A stretch of DNA of 47,624 bases, taken from an uncultured Flavobacteriales bacterium. Lineage in GTDB: Bacteria > Bacteroidota > Bacteroidia > Flavobacteriales_D > Crocinitomicaceae. Of the stretch, positions 19,304-29,294 are shown piece by piece (positions within the stretch are counted from its first letter, which is position 1; the number at the start of each line of letters is the position of its first letter). The notes under the pieces were generated by a model, which was given only the letters and a program-made list of their open reading frames with translations, had not been told where the DNA came from and did not search any database. A program made the position numbers and the translations under genes. The stretch lies in assembly GCA_913051935.1 (NCBI GenBank), contig CAJXCU010000013.1:1-47624 (forward strand). Direction: 5' to 3'.

Positions 19304-19329
19304 AAAAGCGAGTTTTACTCGCTTTTTTT
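19304..19329 (+). terminator. Rho-independent terminator after the barrel gene
   Basis: An 8-base stem aaagcgag/ctcgcttt (19305-19312 with 19318-19325) encloses a five-base loop. The T-run ends at 19329. It lies 18 bases after the barrel gene stop and just before pyrD, and separates the two units. Confidence 0.85.
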
Positions 19330-19330
19330 A

Positions 19331-19338
19331 TACCTTTG
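19331..19338 (+). promoter_or_regulatory. putative -7 element directly in front of pyrD
   Basis: TACCTTTG matches the -7 consensus TAnnTTTG exactly and ends three bases before the pyrD ATG. Transcription would then begin at or within a few bases of the ATG, giving a leaderless message. No good -33 TTG is present, since the expected place lies inside the terminator stem. Confidence 0.4.
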
Positions 19339-19341
19339 AAT

Positions 19342-20385
19342 ATGTACTATCTACTGCGGAGGGTTCTCTTTATTTTCGATCCAGAAAAGGTGCATTATTT
19401 CACAATGGATTCCTTGTCACTTCTGCTCAAATTGTTTCCTGCACGTTGGTTTTTTAAAAAACTATTTTTAACGAACAATGCTCTTTTAGAGACTGAAGTT
19501 TTTGGATTAAAATTCAAAAATCCAGTAGGTTTGGCTGCAGGATTTGATAAAAATGCACGTTATATTAACGAGCTATCGTATTGTGGTTTTGGATTCATAG
19601 AAATTGGAACCTTGACACCAAAAGCTCAAGAAGGAAATCCTAAAGTACGATTATTTCGTTTGAAGGATGATCAAGGGATTATCAATAGAATGGGCTTTAA
19701 TAATGATGGTGTGGAGCTGGCCATTGATCACCTGAAAAAAGCAAGAAAGAATGGTGTTATTGTCGGAGGAAATATCGGAAAGAATAAGATTACACCAAAT
19801 GAAAATGCAGTAGATGATTACCTTTTTTGTTTTGAACGTTTGTTCGATTATGTGGATTATTTCGTCGTGAATGTATCCTCTCCAAACACACCTAACTTGA
19901 GAGCGCTTCAAGAAAAAGAACCTCTTGAAAACTTATTGAAAACATTAGTATCTAAGAATCAAACTTACGCTGATCCCAAGCCGATTTTATTAAAAATAGC
20001 ACCAGATCTCTCAAATAGTCAACTAGATGATATTATTGATATTTTTTCATCTACAAATATCGATGGTTTAATTGCTACAAATACTACAATTTCTAGAGAA
20101 AATCTGATTACAGAGACTGAGCAAGTTGAGAAAATCGGAGCAGGTGGACTCTCTGGACTTCCAGTACGGGATAAATCTACAGAGGTTATCAGGTATGTCA
20201 CAAAAAAATCCGGTAATGCCATTCCTATTATAGGTGTTGGTGGTATTCATTCTGCAGGAGATGCAATCGAAAAACTAAAGGCAGGTGCAGTTTTGATTCA
20301 AATGTATACAGGTTTTATATATGAAGGTCCAGCAGTAGTTAAAAGTATTAATAAAGCAATCATTGAGTTCAGAAGTAACAAATAA
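19342..20385 (+). CDS. pyrD: dihydroorotate dehydrogenase (quinone), class 2
   Basis: PyrD oxidises dihydroorotate to orotate in pyrimidine synthesis, passing electrons through FMN to menaquinone at the inner membrane. The 347-residue protein has the N-terminal amphipathic membrane-binding helices of class 2 enzymes ([20 protein letters not shown]). It also has the FMN/substrate motif [12 protein letters not shown] (Lys70), NRMGFNNDG and the catalytic Ser180 in [12 protein letters not shown]. The FMN phosphate loop is IIGVGGI...[20 protein letters not shown] at 19342 is preferred over a TTG two codons upstream. The 3' end overlaps the HMG-CoA lyase frame by 23 bases. Confidence 0.95.
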   Translation: MYYLLRRVLFIFDPEKVHYFTMDSLSLLLKLFPARWFFKKLFLTNNALLETEVFGLKFKNPVGLAAGFDKNARYINELSYCGFGFIEIGTLTPKAQEGNPKVRLFRLKDDQGIINRMGFNNDGVELAIDHLKKARKNGVIVGGNIGKNKITPNENAVDDYLFCFERLFDYVDYFVVNVSSPNTPNLRALQEKEPLENLLKTLVSKNQTYADPKPILLKIAPDLSNSQLDDIIDIFSSTNIDGLIATNTTISRENLITETEQVEKIGAGGLSGLPVRDKSTEVIRYVTKKSGNAIPIIGVGGIHSAGDAIEKLKAGAVLIQMYTGFIYEGPAVVKSINKAIIEFRSNK

Positions 20386-21247
20386 AGATCCTTTAATACT
20401 CGTAGAGTGTCCAAGAGATGCCATGCAAGGCATTGCTAATTTTATTCCTACGGATTTGAAGGTTGCCTATATCAATCGTCTGCTTCAATGTGGTTTTGAT
20501 ACCTTGGATATGGGGAGCTTTGTGTCTCCAAAGATCATCCCACAGCTGAAAGACACCTCATTGGTATTGGATAAAATCAATCCGACTACTGCCACAAAAC
20601 TACTTGCAATCGTTGCCAATGTACAAGGAGCGAAGGAGGCGGTGGAGTATGACAGTGTGCGTTATCTCGGAGTTCCATTTTCTATTTCTGAAACCTTTCA
20701 AAAACGTAACATAAATAAAAGTATAGATGCATCCCTTATGCTATTGCATCGCCTTTATACCATCGCTGCAAATCGTAATAAGGAGGTGGTTTTGTATCTT
20801 TCCATGGGATTTGGAAACCCTTATGGTGACGAATGGAATGAAGAGCTGGTTGAATCTTGGGTTGATAAGTTGAATATTAATTTTTCGCCATCAATTATTG
20901 CAATTTCTGACACGATTGGATGTGCAAAACCAGAACAAGTTGAGCGAGTCTTTACAAATCTGAATGCCTCTTTTAATGAAATTGAGTTTGGTGCGCATTT
21001 GCATGTTTTGCCCACCAATGTTGAATCCTTGTCGCGTGCCGCCTTTAAAGGTGGTTGTCGTAGATTTGACAGTGTTATAAAGGGTTATGGGGGTTGCCCT
21101 ATGGCCTCGGATGATTTAACTGGTAATATGCCTACAGAGTTATTGCTATATTGGCTAGAGTCCCAAAACATTCAACACGGGATTGCGAGTGAACCATTCA
21201 CAGATGCTCTAAAGTTTTCTGCCCAAGTTTTTAAATCCAATAACTAG
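20363..21247 (+). CDS. hydroxymethylglutaryl-CoA lyase
   Basis: This TIM-barrel aldolase of the HMGL-like family splits HMG-CoA into acetoacetate and acetyl-CoA, the last step of leucine breakdown. Visible features are [10 protein letters not shown] with the catalytic Arg, the [13 protein letters not shown] segment, the metal-binding HLH ([10 protein letters not shown]) and the mobile-loop cysteine in [17 protein letters not shown]. No ATG stands before the conserved VECPRD, so TTG at 20363 is the best start. This places the first 23 bases inside pyrD in another frame. Other leucine-degradation genes are not adjacent, so the link with pyrD is probably only transcriptional. Confidence 0.85.
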   Translation: MSSEVTNKDPLILVECPRDAMQGIANFIPTDLKVAYINRLLQCGFDTLDMGSFVSPKIIPQLKDTSLVLDKINPTTATKLLAIVANVQGAKEAVEYDSVRYLGVPFSISETFQKRNINKSIDASLMLLHRLYTIAANRNKEVVLYLSMGFGNPYGDEWNEELVESWVDKLNINFSPSIIAISDTIGCAKPEQVERVFTNLNASFNEIEFGAHLHVLPTNVESLSRAAFKGGCRRFDSVIKGYGGCPMASDDLTGNMPTELLLYWLESQNIQHGIASEPFTDALKFSAQVFKSNN

Positions 21248-21251
21248 TTTT

Positions 21252-21896
21252 ATGAATCAGCGTAATTTATTTTGGATAAGTATATTTTCAATCACTTTAA
21301 GTTGTGGGGGAGAAAATGATGTCGCTCAAAACAAGGTTCACCTAAAACAAGATATTAAAGAGGTAACAGCTGCAGATTCCGAAGAACAATCCATAAGTAA
21401 TCACCTTTTAACTGAAATAAAGCATTCTTCTCAAGTATTTAAGGGGAGCTTAAATATCATTGATACCCTTTTTTTGCCCATTCATGGCTCAGTTCAAGAT
21501 GGTTTTGCACTCATGAGTAAATTTGAAACTGAAATTAATACAGAACTTAAAACATACGTTTTTGATCGAAATTCTAAAGGTGAATTAATTCAAAAGAATT
21601 CCTTTTCAGGAGTTTTATTAGGAAAAGATACGCTCGTCATCGATTACCCACGAATAATGCTTCGTTTTGTAGAGCGTGACGATAAGGATGACCTTTATTG
21701 TTATAATTGTTGGTTTGGTTTTGACCGCAATAATGACAAGTATGTCTTTGACCACTGTTTTTCCATAACTAAAACCTTTAGAGGTCGCAAAAAATCTAAA
21801 GATGCTTATGTTTCTGAGGTAGAGTCAATGGAATACCAGAGAATCGTCAACAATGAGGTGCTTGAGGTTTTAGAAGAGAATAATTATTTGAATTAG
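21252..21896 (+). CDS. predicted lipoprotein of unknown function
   Basis: This 214-residue protein has a lipoprotein signal peptide (FWISIFSITLSCGG, lipid-modified Cys18). The rest is hydrophilic, with a possible beta-rich region (FVERDDKDDLYCYNCWFGFDRNNDKYVF) and an acidic C-terminus. No domain is recognised. It lies four bases after the HMG-CoA lyase stop, suggesting co-transcription. Its last four bases overlap the convergent TIGR02757 gene. Confidence 0.75.
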   Translation: MNQRNLFWISIFSITLSCGGENDVAQNKVHLKQDIKEVTAADSEEQSISNHLLTEIKHSSQVFKGSLNIIDTLFLPIHGSVQDGFALMSKFETEINTELKTYVFDRNSKGELIQKNSFSGVLLGKDTLVIDYPRIMLRFVERDDKDDLYCYNCWFGFDRNNDKYVFDHCFSITKTFRGRKKSKDAYVSEVESMEYQRIVNNEVLEVLEENNYLN

Positions 21897-22651
21897 AGCT
21901 CTTTGTTTACACCAATACCAAATAATGCAAAATCGTATTTGGCAGGGTCTTCCGCATCAAATTTTCTTAATTTACCAATAAGCTCTTCATTCGTTCTCCA
22001 GTCGTTCTGCTCACGCTTCAAAATACCTAGATTTCTTGCTACATTTCCTGTATGAACATCAAGCGGTACATACAATTCGCGTTTTGATATGTTCTTCCAA
22101 AGTCCAAAGTCAACTCCTTTTTCGTTACCTCTGACCATCCATCTCAGGAACATTACCAATCTTTTACATGCCGAATTTTTCATTGGATTTGAGATGTGCT
22201 TTTCGCTTCTTTGTTCATGAGCCGTTTCTAAAAAAGCGGATCTGAAATTTGTAATTCGCATTCTTAGACCAATTTCTTTTTCATCTACATTGCTAAATGC
22301 TCCCTCGAGCCCTTCTTTGTTTTGATAAAGGTTTTTAAGGCTGCGACAAAAAAAGTTCAAATCGATTCCATTAAAAGTCCTATGAACAAAGGGTAGAGGT
22401 TTCATACTGTCATATTCCATTATGAAATCATGGGGAGCATCGCCAAACAATTGCATTAGTCGATCTCCGCTTTTTAGAATGCTCAATCTATTACCCCATG
22501 CCAATGATGCCATGAAAAAGGCGGCGATTTCTATGTCTTCTTTTTTTGAGTACCTATGTGGAATTTGAATGGGATCATTTTCAATGAAGCTTGGGCACTC
22601 GTATTGGTTTGCCTTAAAGTCTAGATATTCTTTTAAGTCTTTCTGGTTCAT
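21893..22651 (-). CDS. TIGR02757 family protein (DUF2400)
   Basis: This 252-residue protein has the pattern of the TIGR02757/DUF2400 family: an N-terminal LKEYLDFKANQYECPSFIENDPIQIPHRY, then AAFFMASLAWGNR, the central MVRGNEKGVDFGLWKNIS, DVHTGNVARNLG and the terminal DPAKYDFALFGIGV. The fold appears related to helix-hairpin-helix DNA glycosylases, but no activity has been firmly assigned. Its ATG directly follows the LolD-like stop codon with no gap, so it is the third gene of ribBA-lolD-TIGR02757. The 3' end overlaps the lipoprotein gene by four bases. Confidence 0.85.
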   Translation of the reverse strand: MNQKDLKEYLDFKANQYECPSFIENDPIQIPHRYSKKEDIEIAAFFMASLAWGNRLSILKSGDRLMQLFGDAPHDFIMEYDSMKPLPFVHRTFNGIDLNFFCRSLKNLYQNKEGLEGAFSNVDEKEIGLRMRITNFRSAFLETAHEQRSEKHISNPMKNSACKRLVMFLRWMVRGNEKGVDFGLWKNISKRELYVPLDVHTGNVARNLGILKREQNDWRTNEELIGKLRKFDAEDPAKYDFALFGIGVNKEL

Positions 22652-23308
22652 TTAAAGAACGAAATTCCCATCTTTCATTGTCAAAGTTCTGTCTGCCATC
22701 GCAGCCAATTCTTTATTGTGTGTGACAATGACGAAGGTTTGATTGAACTCTTCTCTCAGCTCAAAAAATAGTTCGTGCAGCTCTTTTGAATTTCTGGTAT
22801 CTAAGTTCCCGGATGGCTCGTCCCCAAAAATAATCTTTGGTTGGTTAAATAAGGCCCGACAAACGGCTGCTCTCTGTTGCTCTCCTCCGGATAGCTCCGA
22901 AGGTTTATGGTTTAATCTATCTTGCAGGCCTATTCTTTTCAGAAGTAATTCAGCTCTTTCTTTGGCCTTTCTCTTTGCGTCACCTCTAATGAGTCCTGGA
23001 AGCATTACGTTTTCAATCGCAGTAAATTCTGGAAGTAGCTGATGGAACTGAAAGATGAAACCTAGCTTTTGATTTCTAAATGAAGAAAGTTCTTTTGGAT
23101 TTAATTCAAATGGATTCGTATTATCGATGGTCAACTCTCCCGAACTCGCATCGTCCAAAGTTCCTAATATTTGAAGTAAGGTTGTTTTTCCTGCACCTGA
23201 GGAACCGACAATTGATACAATTTCTTTTTTTCTTACTTCTAAATTTACACCTCCCAAAATAGAAAGGTTTCCGTATGACTTAGTAATATTTTTGGCTTCA
23301 AGAATCAT
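22652..23308 (-). CDS. lolD: LolD-like ABC transporter ATP-binding protein
   Basis: This is a 218-residue ABC ATPase of the LolD/MacB/FtsE group. It has Walker A GSSGAGKT (35-42), a Q-loop in [16 protein letters not shown], the signature LSGGEQ (139-144), Walker B IIFGDE (159-164) and an H-loop in [11 protein letters not shown]. LolD drives release of lipoproteins from the inner membrane together with LolC/E, and the short [14 protein letters not shown] stretch is typical of it. No permease gene is adjacent, so the partner lies elsewhere and the exact substrate is inferred. The ATG overlaps the ribBA stop by four bases. Confidence 0.85.
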   Translation of the reverse strand: MILEAKNITKSYGNLSILGGVNLEVRKKEIVSIVGSSGAGKTTLLQILGTLDDASSGELTIDNTNPFELNPKELSSFRNQKLGFIFQFHQLLPEFTAIENVMLPGLIRGDAKRKAKERAELLLKRIGLQDRLNHKPSELSGGEQQRAAVCRALFNQPKIIFGDEPSGNLDTRNSKELHELFFELREEFNQTFVIVTHNKELAAMADRTLTMKDGNFVL

Positions 23309-24519
23309 TTTTTGATCTTGAGTTCGTGGCCCATTCTTTCTTTTTTAGTCAAAAGGTAGTCTTCATTATGGACATTGTATTCTATTTCAATTGGAATGGT
23401 ATCGGTTATTTCTAATCCGTATCCGACGAGGCCCGTTCTTTTTTTCGGATTGTTACTGATTAATTTCATTCTTTTAACTCCAGAAGCACGAAGTATTTGA
23501 GCACCAACGCCATAGTCTCTTTCATCACCTTTAAAGCCTAATTTCAAATTCGCCTCCAGAGTGTCATAACCCTCTTCTTGTAATTTATATGCTTTTAATT
23601 TATTAACAAGGCCGATACCTCTTCCTTCTTGGTTCATGTAAAGAACAACACCTTTTCCGGCTTTTTCAATCATTTTCAATGCCTCTTTTAGCTGATCTCC
23701 ACAGTCACATCGTAGCGAACCTAATATATCACCGGTAAAACAAGAGGAGTGGACTCGGACTGGAACGGATTCATTGGGATCCCATTCACCTTTGATGATT
23801 GCTAAATGTTCTTCTCCCGTGGTAAGCTGTTTGAATGCCTTCAGCTGAAAATTTCCGTATTTAGAGGGCATCTTAACTTCAACCAATTCTTCAATTAGCG
23901 TTTCATTCTTCATTCGGTAGGCGATGAGGTCCTCTATAGAAACAATTTTGAGATCAAACTTTTTGGCAATGATAAACAATTCTGGGAGTCTTGCCATTGA
24001 ACCGTCTTCATTCATGATTTCAACGATCAGCCCTGCGGGTTCATAGCCTGCGAGTCGGCTCATATCGACAGCGGCTTCTGTGTGGCCAGCTCTTCTTAAG
24101 ACTCCACCTTTTTTTGCTCTCAATGGAAATATGTGTCCTGGTCTCCCTAATTGGTTGGGTTTGGTATTTGTGTCGATTAAGGCTTGTACTGTTTTAGCTC
24201 GATCTAATGCAGAAATTCCTGTTGTACATCCTTTTCCAATGAGATCTATTGACACGGTAAAAGGGGTGTCAAAATGCGAATTATTAGAATGCACCATCAT
24301 TTCAAGACCCAGTTCATCACACCTTTCTTCAATAAGCGGTGTACAAATCAAACCTCGACCGTGTGTAGCCATGAAGTTGATTACTTCTGGAGTTGCATTT
24401 CTTGCCGCCGTTAAAAAGTCTCCCTCGTTTTCTCTGTTTTCATCATCAACAACGATGATTACTTTTCCATTTTTGATATCCTCTAGGGCTTCCTCTATGG
24501 TATTTAGTTTAAATGACAT
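23305..24519 (-). CDS. ribBA: bifunctional DHBP synthase / GTP cyclohydrolase II
   Basis: RibBA makes both riboflavin precursors: 3,4-dihydroxy-2-butanone 4-phosphate from ribulose 5-phosphate, and the pyrimidine intermediate from GTP. The N-terminal half (about 1-205) carries the acidic metal site [11 protein letters not shown] and the [10 protein letters not shown] motif. The C-terminal half has the zinc cysteines in [20 protein letters not shown], the catalytic [11 protein letters not shown] and the NPKKRTGL loop. At 404 residues both halves are complete. No FMN riboswitch is possible in the 40 bases separating it from pepD. It heads a three-gene leftward unit. Confidence 0.95.
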   Translation of the reverse strand: MSFKLNTIEEALEDIKNGKVIIVVDDENRENEGDFLTAARNATPEVINFMATHGRGLICTPLIEERCDELGLEMMVHSNNSHFDTPFTVSIDLIGKGCTTGISALDRAKTVQALIDTNTKPNQLGRPGHIFPLRAKKGGVLRRAGHTEAAVDMSRLAGYEPAGLIVEIMNEDGSMARLPELFIIAKKFDLKIVSIEDLIAYRMKNETLIEELVEVKMPSKYGNFQLKAFKQLTTGEEHLAIIKGEWDPNESVPVRVHSSCFTGDILGSLRCDCGDQLKEALKMIEKAGKGVVLYMNQEGRGIGLVNKLKAYKLQEEGYDTLEANLKLGFKGDERDYGVGAQILRASGVKRMKLISNNPKKRTGLVGYGLEITDTIPIEIEYNVHNEDYLLTKKERMGHELKIKK

Positions 24520-24559
24520 ATTCTTGGTGTATAATGTTTAAAAGGTATTATTTTGGTTG

Positions 24560-26014
24560 TTATTTTGAAGGTATTTTTTTTAAGGTCTCTAGATAAAAGC
24601 GCCAAAATTTCTGAACTGAAGAGATTTGAACTTTCTCGTCAGGAGAATGAGCCGCTCTAATATTGGGCCCAAATGAAATCATATCTACATTTGGGAGATG
24701 GGTTCCAAGGATCCCACATTCGAGACCGGCATGACAGGCTTTGACTTGGGGGTCTTCGTTGTACAACTCCTTGTATAGCTGCTCCATTATCACAAGTATA
24801 TCAGAATTGGGATTGGGTTGCCAACCTGGGTAATCTCCCGTTTGAGTGACCTCACAGCCCATGCTTTCGAAAGCACACCTGATCGTCATGGCAATTTCGT
24901 CCTTTGTTGACTCCACGCTGCTCCTTTGAAGGGATTGGGTGGTAAACTTGTTGTTTTCAATAAGTACCCTGGCTAAACTTGAAGAGGTCTCTACCAAACC
25001 TGCGATATCCGGACTCATTCTGTACACACCATTCGGAACACAACACAAAGTATTCAGAATTTTTGTTGTGTCCCTTTCCGAAATGACCTTTGGCATCTTA
25101 TCTGCTGCCGTCATTGTAATAAGTATGTTGGGTTCAATTGATTTATATTCGGTGTGAATCACCTTAACTTGTTCCTCAAATTCGGCTTTCACGCTGTTTA
25201 ATTTTGTCGATGGTACTGCAATGGTACATTTTGCTTCTCTTGGTATTGCATTTCTTAGCCCTCCTCCATCGAAGGAGCCTAACGAAAGGATTGATTTTTT
25301 TGAGATGTTCCAAAGTATCCTTGCCATCCATTTGTTCGCATTTCCGCGCCCTGAATCAATATCCATTCCAGAGTGACCGCCGAGCAGACCTTTGATATCG
25401 ATTTGCACAAAGCTGTAATCATCTGGAGGTGAAATCATTTCACAGGTGTAGGCGGTGTTGGTATCAATACCACCAGCACATCCAATGGATAATTCATCAT
25501 CATCCTCAGTATCCAGATTTAAAAGTATTTCACCTTTAAATAGGCTTCCTTCCATTTCTTTCGCACCAGTCATTCCCGTTTCTTCATCGATTGTAAATAG
25601 TGCTTCAAGCGGAGGATGTGGAATGTCGGTTGATGATAACGTTGCCATAATCGTGGCGACACCTATACCATTATCTGCACCAAGTGTTGTTCCGTCTGCA
25701 TCAACCCAATCATCATTGACGCGCATGCTAATGCCTTGACGATCGAAGTCAAATACGGTGTCTCCATTTTTTTGATGCACCATATCTAAATGGGACTGAA
25801 GAATAACGGTCTTTTTATTTTCCATGCCCGTACTTCCTGGTTTTTTTATAATGACATTGCCGATTTCATCTTTTATAGTTTCAAGACCAAGATTTTTACC
25901 AAAATTCATCATGAATTCAATGACCTTTTCTTCTTTCTTAGAAGGTCGAGGTACTGCATTTAAATCGGCAAAATGACTCCAAAGGCTTCTTGGTTCTAAT
26001 GAGCGTACAGACAT
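24560..26014 (-). CDS. pepD: cytosolic non-specific dipeptidase (aminoacyl-histidine dipeptidase), M20 family
   Basis: This is a 484-residue zinc aminopeptidase/dipeptidase of the PepD type (M20C). It hydrolyses dipeptides such as Xaa-His in the cytoplasm. Metal and catalytic residues are seen in LQSHLDMVHQK (His, Asp), LGADNGIGVA (bridging Asp), TIDEETGMTGA (Glu-Glu) and LNLDTEDDDE. The dimerisation lid (IKGLLGGHSGMDI) and the C-terminal His region (CHAGLECGIL) are also visible. Length is normal for PepD. The start ATG follows the menB stop directly with no spacer, so the two genes are read as one unit despite unrelated roles. Confidence 0.93.
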   Translation of the reverse strand: MSVRSLEPRSLWSHFADLNAVPRPSKKEEKVIEFMMNFGKNLGLETIKDEIGNVIIKKPGSTGMENKKTVILQSHLDMVHQKNGDTVFDFDRQGISMRVNDDWVDADGTTLGADNGIGVATIMATLSSTDIPHPPLEALFTIDEETGMTGAKEMEGSLFKGEILLNLDTEDDDELSIGCAGGIDTNTAYTCEMISPPDDYSFVQIDIKGLLGGHSGMDIDSGRGNANKWMARILWNISKKSILSLGSFDGGGLRNAIPREAKCTIAVPSTKLNSVKAEFEEQVKVIHTEYKSIEPNILITMTAADKMPKVISERDTTKILNTLCCVPNGVYRMSPDIAGLVETSSSLARVLIENNKFTTQSLQRSSVESTKDEIAMTIRCAFESMGCEVTQTGDYPGWQPNPNSDILVIMEQLYKELYNEDPQVKACHAGLECGILGTHLPNVDMISFGPNIRAAHSPDEKVQISSVQKFWRFYLETLKKIPSK

Positions 26015-26857
26015 TTAAGGAAATTTAGGATATTTATTAAAATTGGGTTCTCTTTTTTCGAGGAAAGCATTTCTTCCTTCAGCTGCCTCATCAGTCATGT
26101 AAGCGAGTCGTGTTGCTTCTCCTGCAAATACTTGTTGACCTACCAATCCATCATCAATAAGATTGAAGGCAAACTTAGACATCTTAATGGCTGTTGGGCT
26201 TTTTTTCAAAATCTCTTGTGCCCAGTCATAAGCCGTTTCCTCCAGCTCGTTGTGGGGGACTACTTTATTCACCATACCCATTTCAAATGCTTCTTGTGCT
26301 GAATAATTTGCGCCTAGAAAAAAAATTTCTCTTGCGCGCTTTTGACCGACTTGTTTTGCTAGATAAGCCGATCCAAATCCTCCATCAAAGCTTGCAACGT
26401 CTACATCGGTTTGTTTAAAAATGGCATGTTCTTTCGAGGCAAGCGTTAAATCACAAATGACATGAAGGCTATGTCCACCTCCAACTGCCCAACCGGGCAC
26501 CACAGCAATCACTACTTTGTTCATGAAACGAATTTGCCTTTGAACATCTAAAATGTTGAATTTACTCACTCCATCAATTCCTTTGTAACCTCTCGCAGCT
26601 CTTACGCGCTGATCGCCTCCTGAACAAAATGCCCATCCACCATCTTTTGGAGAAGGGCCTTCTCCAGAGATTAGAACGACTCCTATTTCTTGGCTTTCGT
26701 GACAAATAATTAGTGCGTCTAACATTTCATCAACAGTTTTAGGCCGGAATGCGTTTCTAACTTCAGGTCTGTTGAATGCAATACGCGCGACTCCATTGCA
26801 GAAGTTGAACGTAATATCTTCGTAGGCTTTTACTTGACTCCAATTAATCTGTGACAT
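26015..26857 (-). CDS. menB: 1,4-dihydroxy-2-naphthoyl-CoA synthase
   Basis: MenB closes the second ring of naphthoquinone in menaquinone synthesis, converting o-succinylbenzoyl-CoA to DHNA-CoA. The 280-residue crotonase-fold protein has the MenB-specific CSGGDQRVRAARGYKG stretch. It also has PGWAVGGGHSLHVICDLTLAS for the oxyanion hole, DVASFDGGFGSAYLAKQVG and the C-terminal REPNFNKYPKFP. The quinone it helps make is the likely acceptor for the class 2 PyrD encoded nearby, though no other men gene is in the window. A TATTTTTG box precedes the ATG. Confidence 0.94.
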   Translation of the reverse strand: MSQINWSQVKAYEDITFNFCNGVARIAFNRPEVRNAFRPKTVDEMLDALIICHESQEIGVVLISGEGPSPKDGGWAFCSGGDQRVRAARGYKGIDGVSKFNILDVQRQIRFMNKVVIAVVPGWAVGGGHSLHVICDLTLASKEHAIFKQTDVDVASFDGGFGSAYLAKQVGQKRAREIFFLGANYSAQEAFEMGMVNKVVPHNELEETAYDWAQEILKKSPTAIKMSKFAFNLIDDGLVGQQVFAGEATRLAYMTDEAAEGRNAFLEKREPNFNKYPKFP

Positions 26858-26870
26858 AAGGTACTTTGTG

Positions 26871-26878
26871 CAAAAATA
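26871..26878 (-). promoter_or_regulatory. putative -7 element of the menB-pepD promoter
   Basis: On the minus strand the bases read TATTTTTG, an exact TAnnTTTG match, ending 13 bases before the menB ATG. The expected -33 position reads CTT rather than TTG, so the match is partial. Confidence 0.4.
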
Positions 26879-26943
26879 ATAACATCGAATGAAAGGAAAG
26901 GTTTAAACTCGGTTAAGTTTCCGACAGTTCGATACAATTCTTA

Positions 26944-29202
26944 TTAATGGAATACAATTTCATCTAGAAAAGTCCACGGGACACGACCTGCGCCCGGTAA
27001 TCCCTGTGGTATCGATGAAAATGTATTGATTTCGATATTAATTGTTTTTAGTCTTTTTTTAATTTTCAACCGAACAAGCTCCGAATTGATATTTGTTGTT
27101 GAACGTATTTTTTTTCTCCTTTTCATCTGATTCGATACTTGAATTTGTTTTGGTAAATAAATCCAAGATCCATTTGATTCAAGAAAACTAAATACAATTT
27201 CCTTAATCTTCTTTTTTTCAGGTAATTTGATTTCAATTATGATTTTACAGGTGTCAAATCCAATCCATTCGTGTCCTCGCCATGGTCTCACTCCTTTCTG
27301 GCCGTCAATGAGAAGGGAAGGGGCATAATGGTATTGTGGATTGGGTTTTGTAATGTAATTGACTTTGGCGCCTAGTGCATGATGTCTTGTAAGATGAATT
27401 GTTGAGCCTAGTGCGGAGTTTTTACTTATGAATTCAATTTCTTGCTCAGTAACATGTTTTTTTGGCCTTGTTATCATCAACTCCTCCCCAGCCTTTAGAT
27501 TTAGCTTTATTTCTTCCCCACTTAATTTAGTCCGTAATGAGGTGCAGAATATATCAGAGGTGTCAGGGCTATCGAGAATTAAAGAAATCCCTTTTTCGTT
27601 TACCTTACTTGTTATTGATGCGCGCTGGCTCGACTTGGAATAGTTCACTTTCAAAGAATCTAGCTTTTCATAATGCACGTCATACAACACCTGACAAAAC
27701 TTCTCATAGTTTGGTTTATTCTGACACCACAAGGCTTGACTCAGAGCAATTGCTCTTGGATAGGCCATATATTCTAACTGGTCATAACTTGTAATGTATT
27801 CAGTCCATAAGTTGGCTTGCCCTCCGAGGATGTAACTTGCCTGTGCGGCATCTAATTCATCAGGTATGGGGTTGAATTGGTAGACTTTTTCTAAGGGTGT
27901 ATAACCTCCAATAGCTAATGGTTCCTCGTTCGACTTTCCTTGATAATGATCAAAGTAGCAGTGAGTACCAGGAGTCATGACAACATAATGTCCATTCTTA
28001 GCAGCTGCAATACCTCCTTTAAAACCGCGCCACGACATTACCGTGGCATTAGGCGAAAGCCCTCCTTCAAGAATTTCATCCCATCCGATAAGATTTTTTC
28101 CTTTCTTATTAAGGAATTGCTCTATACGGCTGATAAAATAACTTTGTAATTCATGCGCATCTTTTAATCTATTTTTTTGCATTACATTTTGGCATTTTGC
28201 ACAGCTTTTCCATCTTGACTTGGGTGCCTCATCTCCGCCGATATGAATATATTTTCCTGGGAATAGACTGACGACCTCATTCAATATATTAGATAGGAAT
28301 TGGAAGCTTTCTTCCTTCGTACAATAAATGTCCTCAAATACTCCCCAGAGACCAGGTACCTTTTGCTGCTTTCCAGTACATGAAAACCTAGGGTATGCAG
28401 CTAGGGCAGCCCGGCTATGACCAGGCATCTCAATTTCTGGAACAACATCGATATACCGTTCCGCTGCATAGCTAACGATTTCCTTTATTTCTTGTTGCGT
28501 ATAAAAACCTCCATGGCGTTGGCTATCGTATTTTCTTGGGTTTGCTGTATAGTGACCGATTAAAGTGCTGTCTCTGAAGGCGCCTACTGTAGTCAGTTTT
28601 GGATACGCGTTAATTTCAATCCTCCAACCTTGGTCATCTGTAAGGTGCCAATGAAATGTATTGAGTTTATACATCGCCATTAAATCCAAGTACCTTTTAA
28701 TTTCCTCAACCGAAAAGAAATGTCTGGAAACATCTAAATGCAGCCCGCGCCAATCAAATTTTGGGTAATCCTGAACGAATGCTTTCGGTATATATTTAAT
28801 CTTGTTTTCAGTTTTTATGAGCTGAACAAGGGATTGCATAGCATAATAAAGTGCTCTTTCATTTGAGTAGGATATAAATATGAAGCTACTTATTGAAATA
28901 GAATAAAAGTCCTTTGGTACATTTGTAAGCTTTCTAAGCCGAATGAATGGTTTTCCGGTCGTATCCTGAATTGTTATTTTATGAAATTTTTGTAGCATTG
29001 AATCCAATTGATTCAATGTGTTTTTTGGCCAATTTTCTTTATTGAGATGTATTTTTTCTCGTAAATACAGATTGCCTTTCACTCTTTTGTATACTACAGG
29101 TGTGGGCAGAATATTGCATTGTTCCTGCTTCTGTGCTGAAGAATCAAATAACTGAACTGTAAATAGCATCAAGCAGAAAACTTTTGGAAATAAAATATTC
29201 AT
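26944..29202 (-). CDS. secreted beta-N-acetylhexosaminidase, GH20 family
   Basis: This 752-residue exported glycosidase removes terminal GlcNAc/GalNAc from chitin fragments, glycans or muropeptides. A signal peptide (FCLMLFTVQLFDSSAQ) is followed by the GH20b domain (about 28-145; ALYYAMQSLVQLI). The catalytic barrel (about 150-500) contains WRGLHLDVSRHF, HWHLTDDQGWR and the catalytic pair Asp324-Glu325 in HIGGDEAPK. The C-terminal ~230 residues resemble the FN3-associated and F5/8-type carbohydrate-binding modules seen in Bacteroidota GH20 enzymes. No T9SS signal is visible, so a periplasmic location is likely. It is divergent from the cystathionine beta-synthase gene, sharing a 92-base intergenic region. 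Confidence 0.92.
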   Translation of the reverse strand: MNILFPKVFCLMLFTVQLFDSSAQKQEQCNILPTPVVYKRVKGNLYLREKIHLNKENWPKNTLNQLDSMLQKFHKITIQDTTGKPFIRLRKLTNVPKDFYSISISSFIFISYSNERALYYAMQSLVQLIKTENKIKYIPKAFVQDYPKFDWRGLHLDVSRHFFSVEEIKRYLDLMAMYKLNTFHWHLTDDQGWRIEINAYPKLTTVGAFRDSTLIGHYTANPRKYDSQRHGGFYTQQEIKEIVSYAAERYIDVVPEIEMPGHSRAALAAYPRFSCTGKQQKVPGLWGVFEDIYCTKEESFQFLSNILNEVVSLFPGKYIHIGGDEAPKSRWKSCAKCQNVMQKNRLKDAHELQSYFISRIEQFLNKKGKNLIGWDEILEGGLSPNATVMSWRGFKGGIAAAKNGHYVVMTPGTHCYFDHYQGKSNEEPLAIGGYTPLEKVYQFNPIPDELDAAQASYILGGQANLWTEYITSYDQLEYMAYPRAIALSQALWCQNKPNYEKFCQVLYDVHYEKLDSLKVNYSKSSQRASITSKVNEKGISLILDSPDTSDIFCTSLRTKLSGEEIKLNLKAGEELMITRPKKHVTEQEIEFISKNSALGSTIHLTRHHALGAKVNYITKPNPQYHYAPSLLIDGQKGVRPWRGHEWIGFDTCKIIIEIKLPEKKKIKEIVFSFLESNGSWIYLPKQIQVSNQMKRRKKIRSTTNINSELVRLKIKKRLKTINIEINTFSSIPQGLPGAGRVPWTFLDEIVFH

Positions 29203-29271
29203 AGCATGCTAAGATAAGGATTAGATGTAATAATTGAATCCTATCACTGAGTCGAAATCCTACTTTATAAT

Positions 29272-29279
29272 TATCTTTG
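29272..29279 (+). promoter_or_regulatory. putative -7 element of the cystathionine beta-synthase operon
   Basis: TATCTTTG is an exact TAnnTTTG match, followed by GC and ending 15 bases before the ATG at 29295. No TTG is found at the ideal -33 spacing. Confidence 0.45.
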
Positions 29280-29294
29280 CACAAAGAAAAATAA

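Noticed and set aside
24080..24541. 153-residue plus-strand frame
   Set aside because: It is antisense to the well-conserved ribBA gene; Ser/Pro-rich composition is typical of a shadow frame.
24520..24559. Possible FMN riboswitch in front of ribBA
   Set aside because: Only 40 bases are free between ribBA and pepD, too short for the aptamer, and none of its conserved bases were seen.
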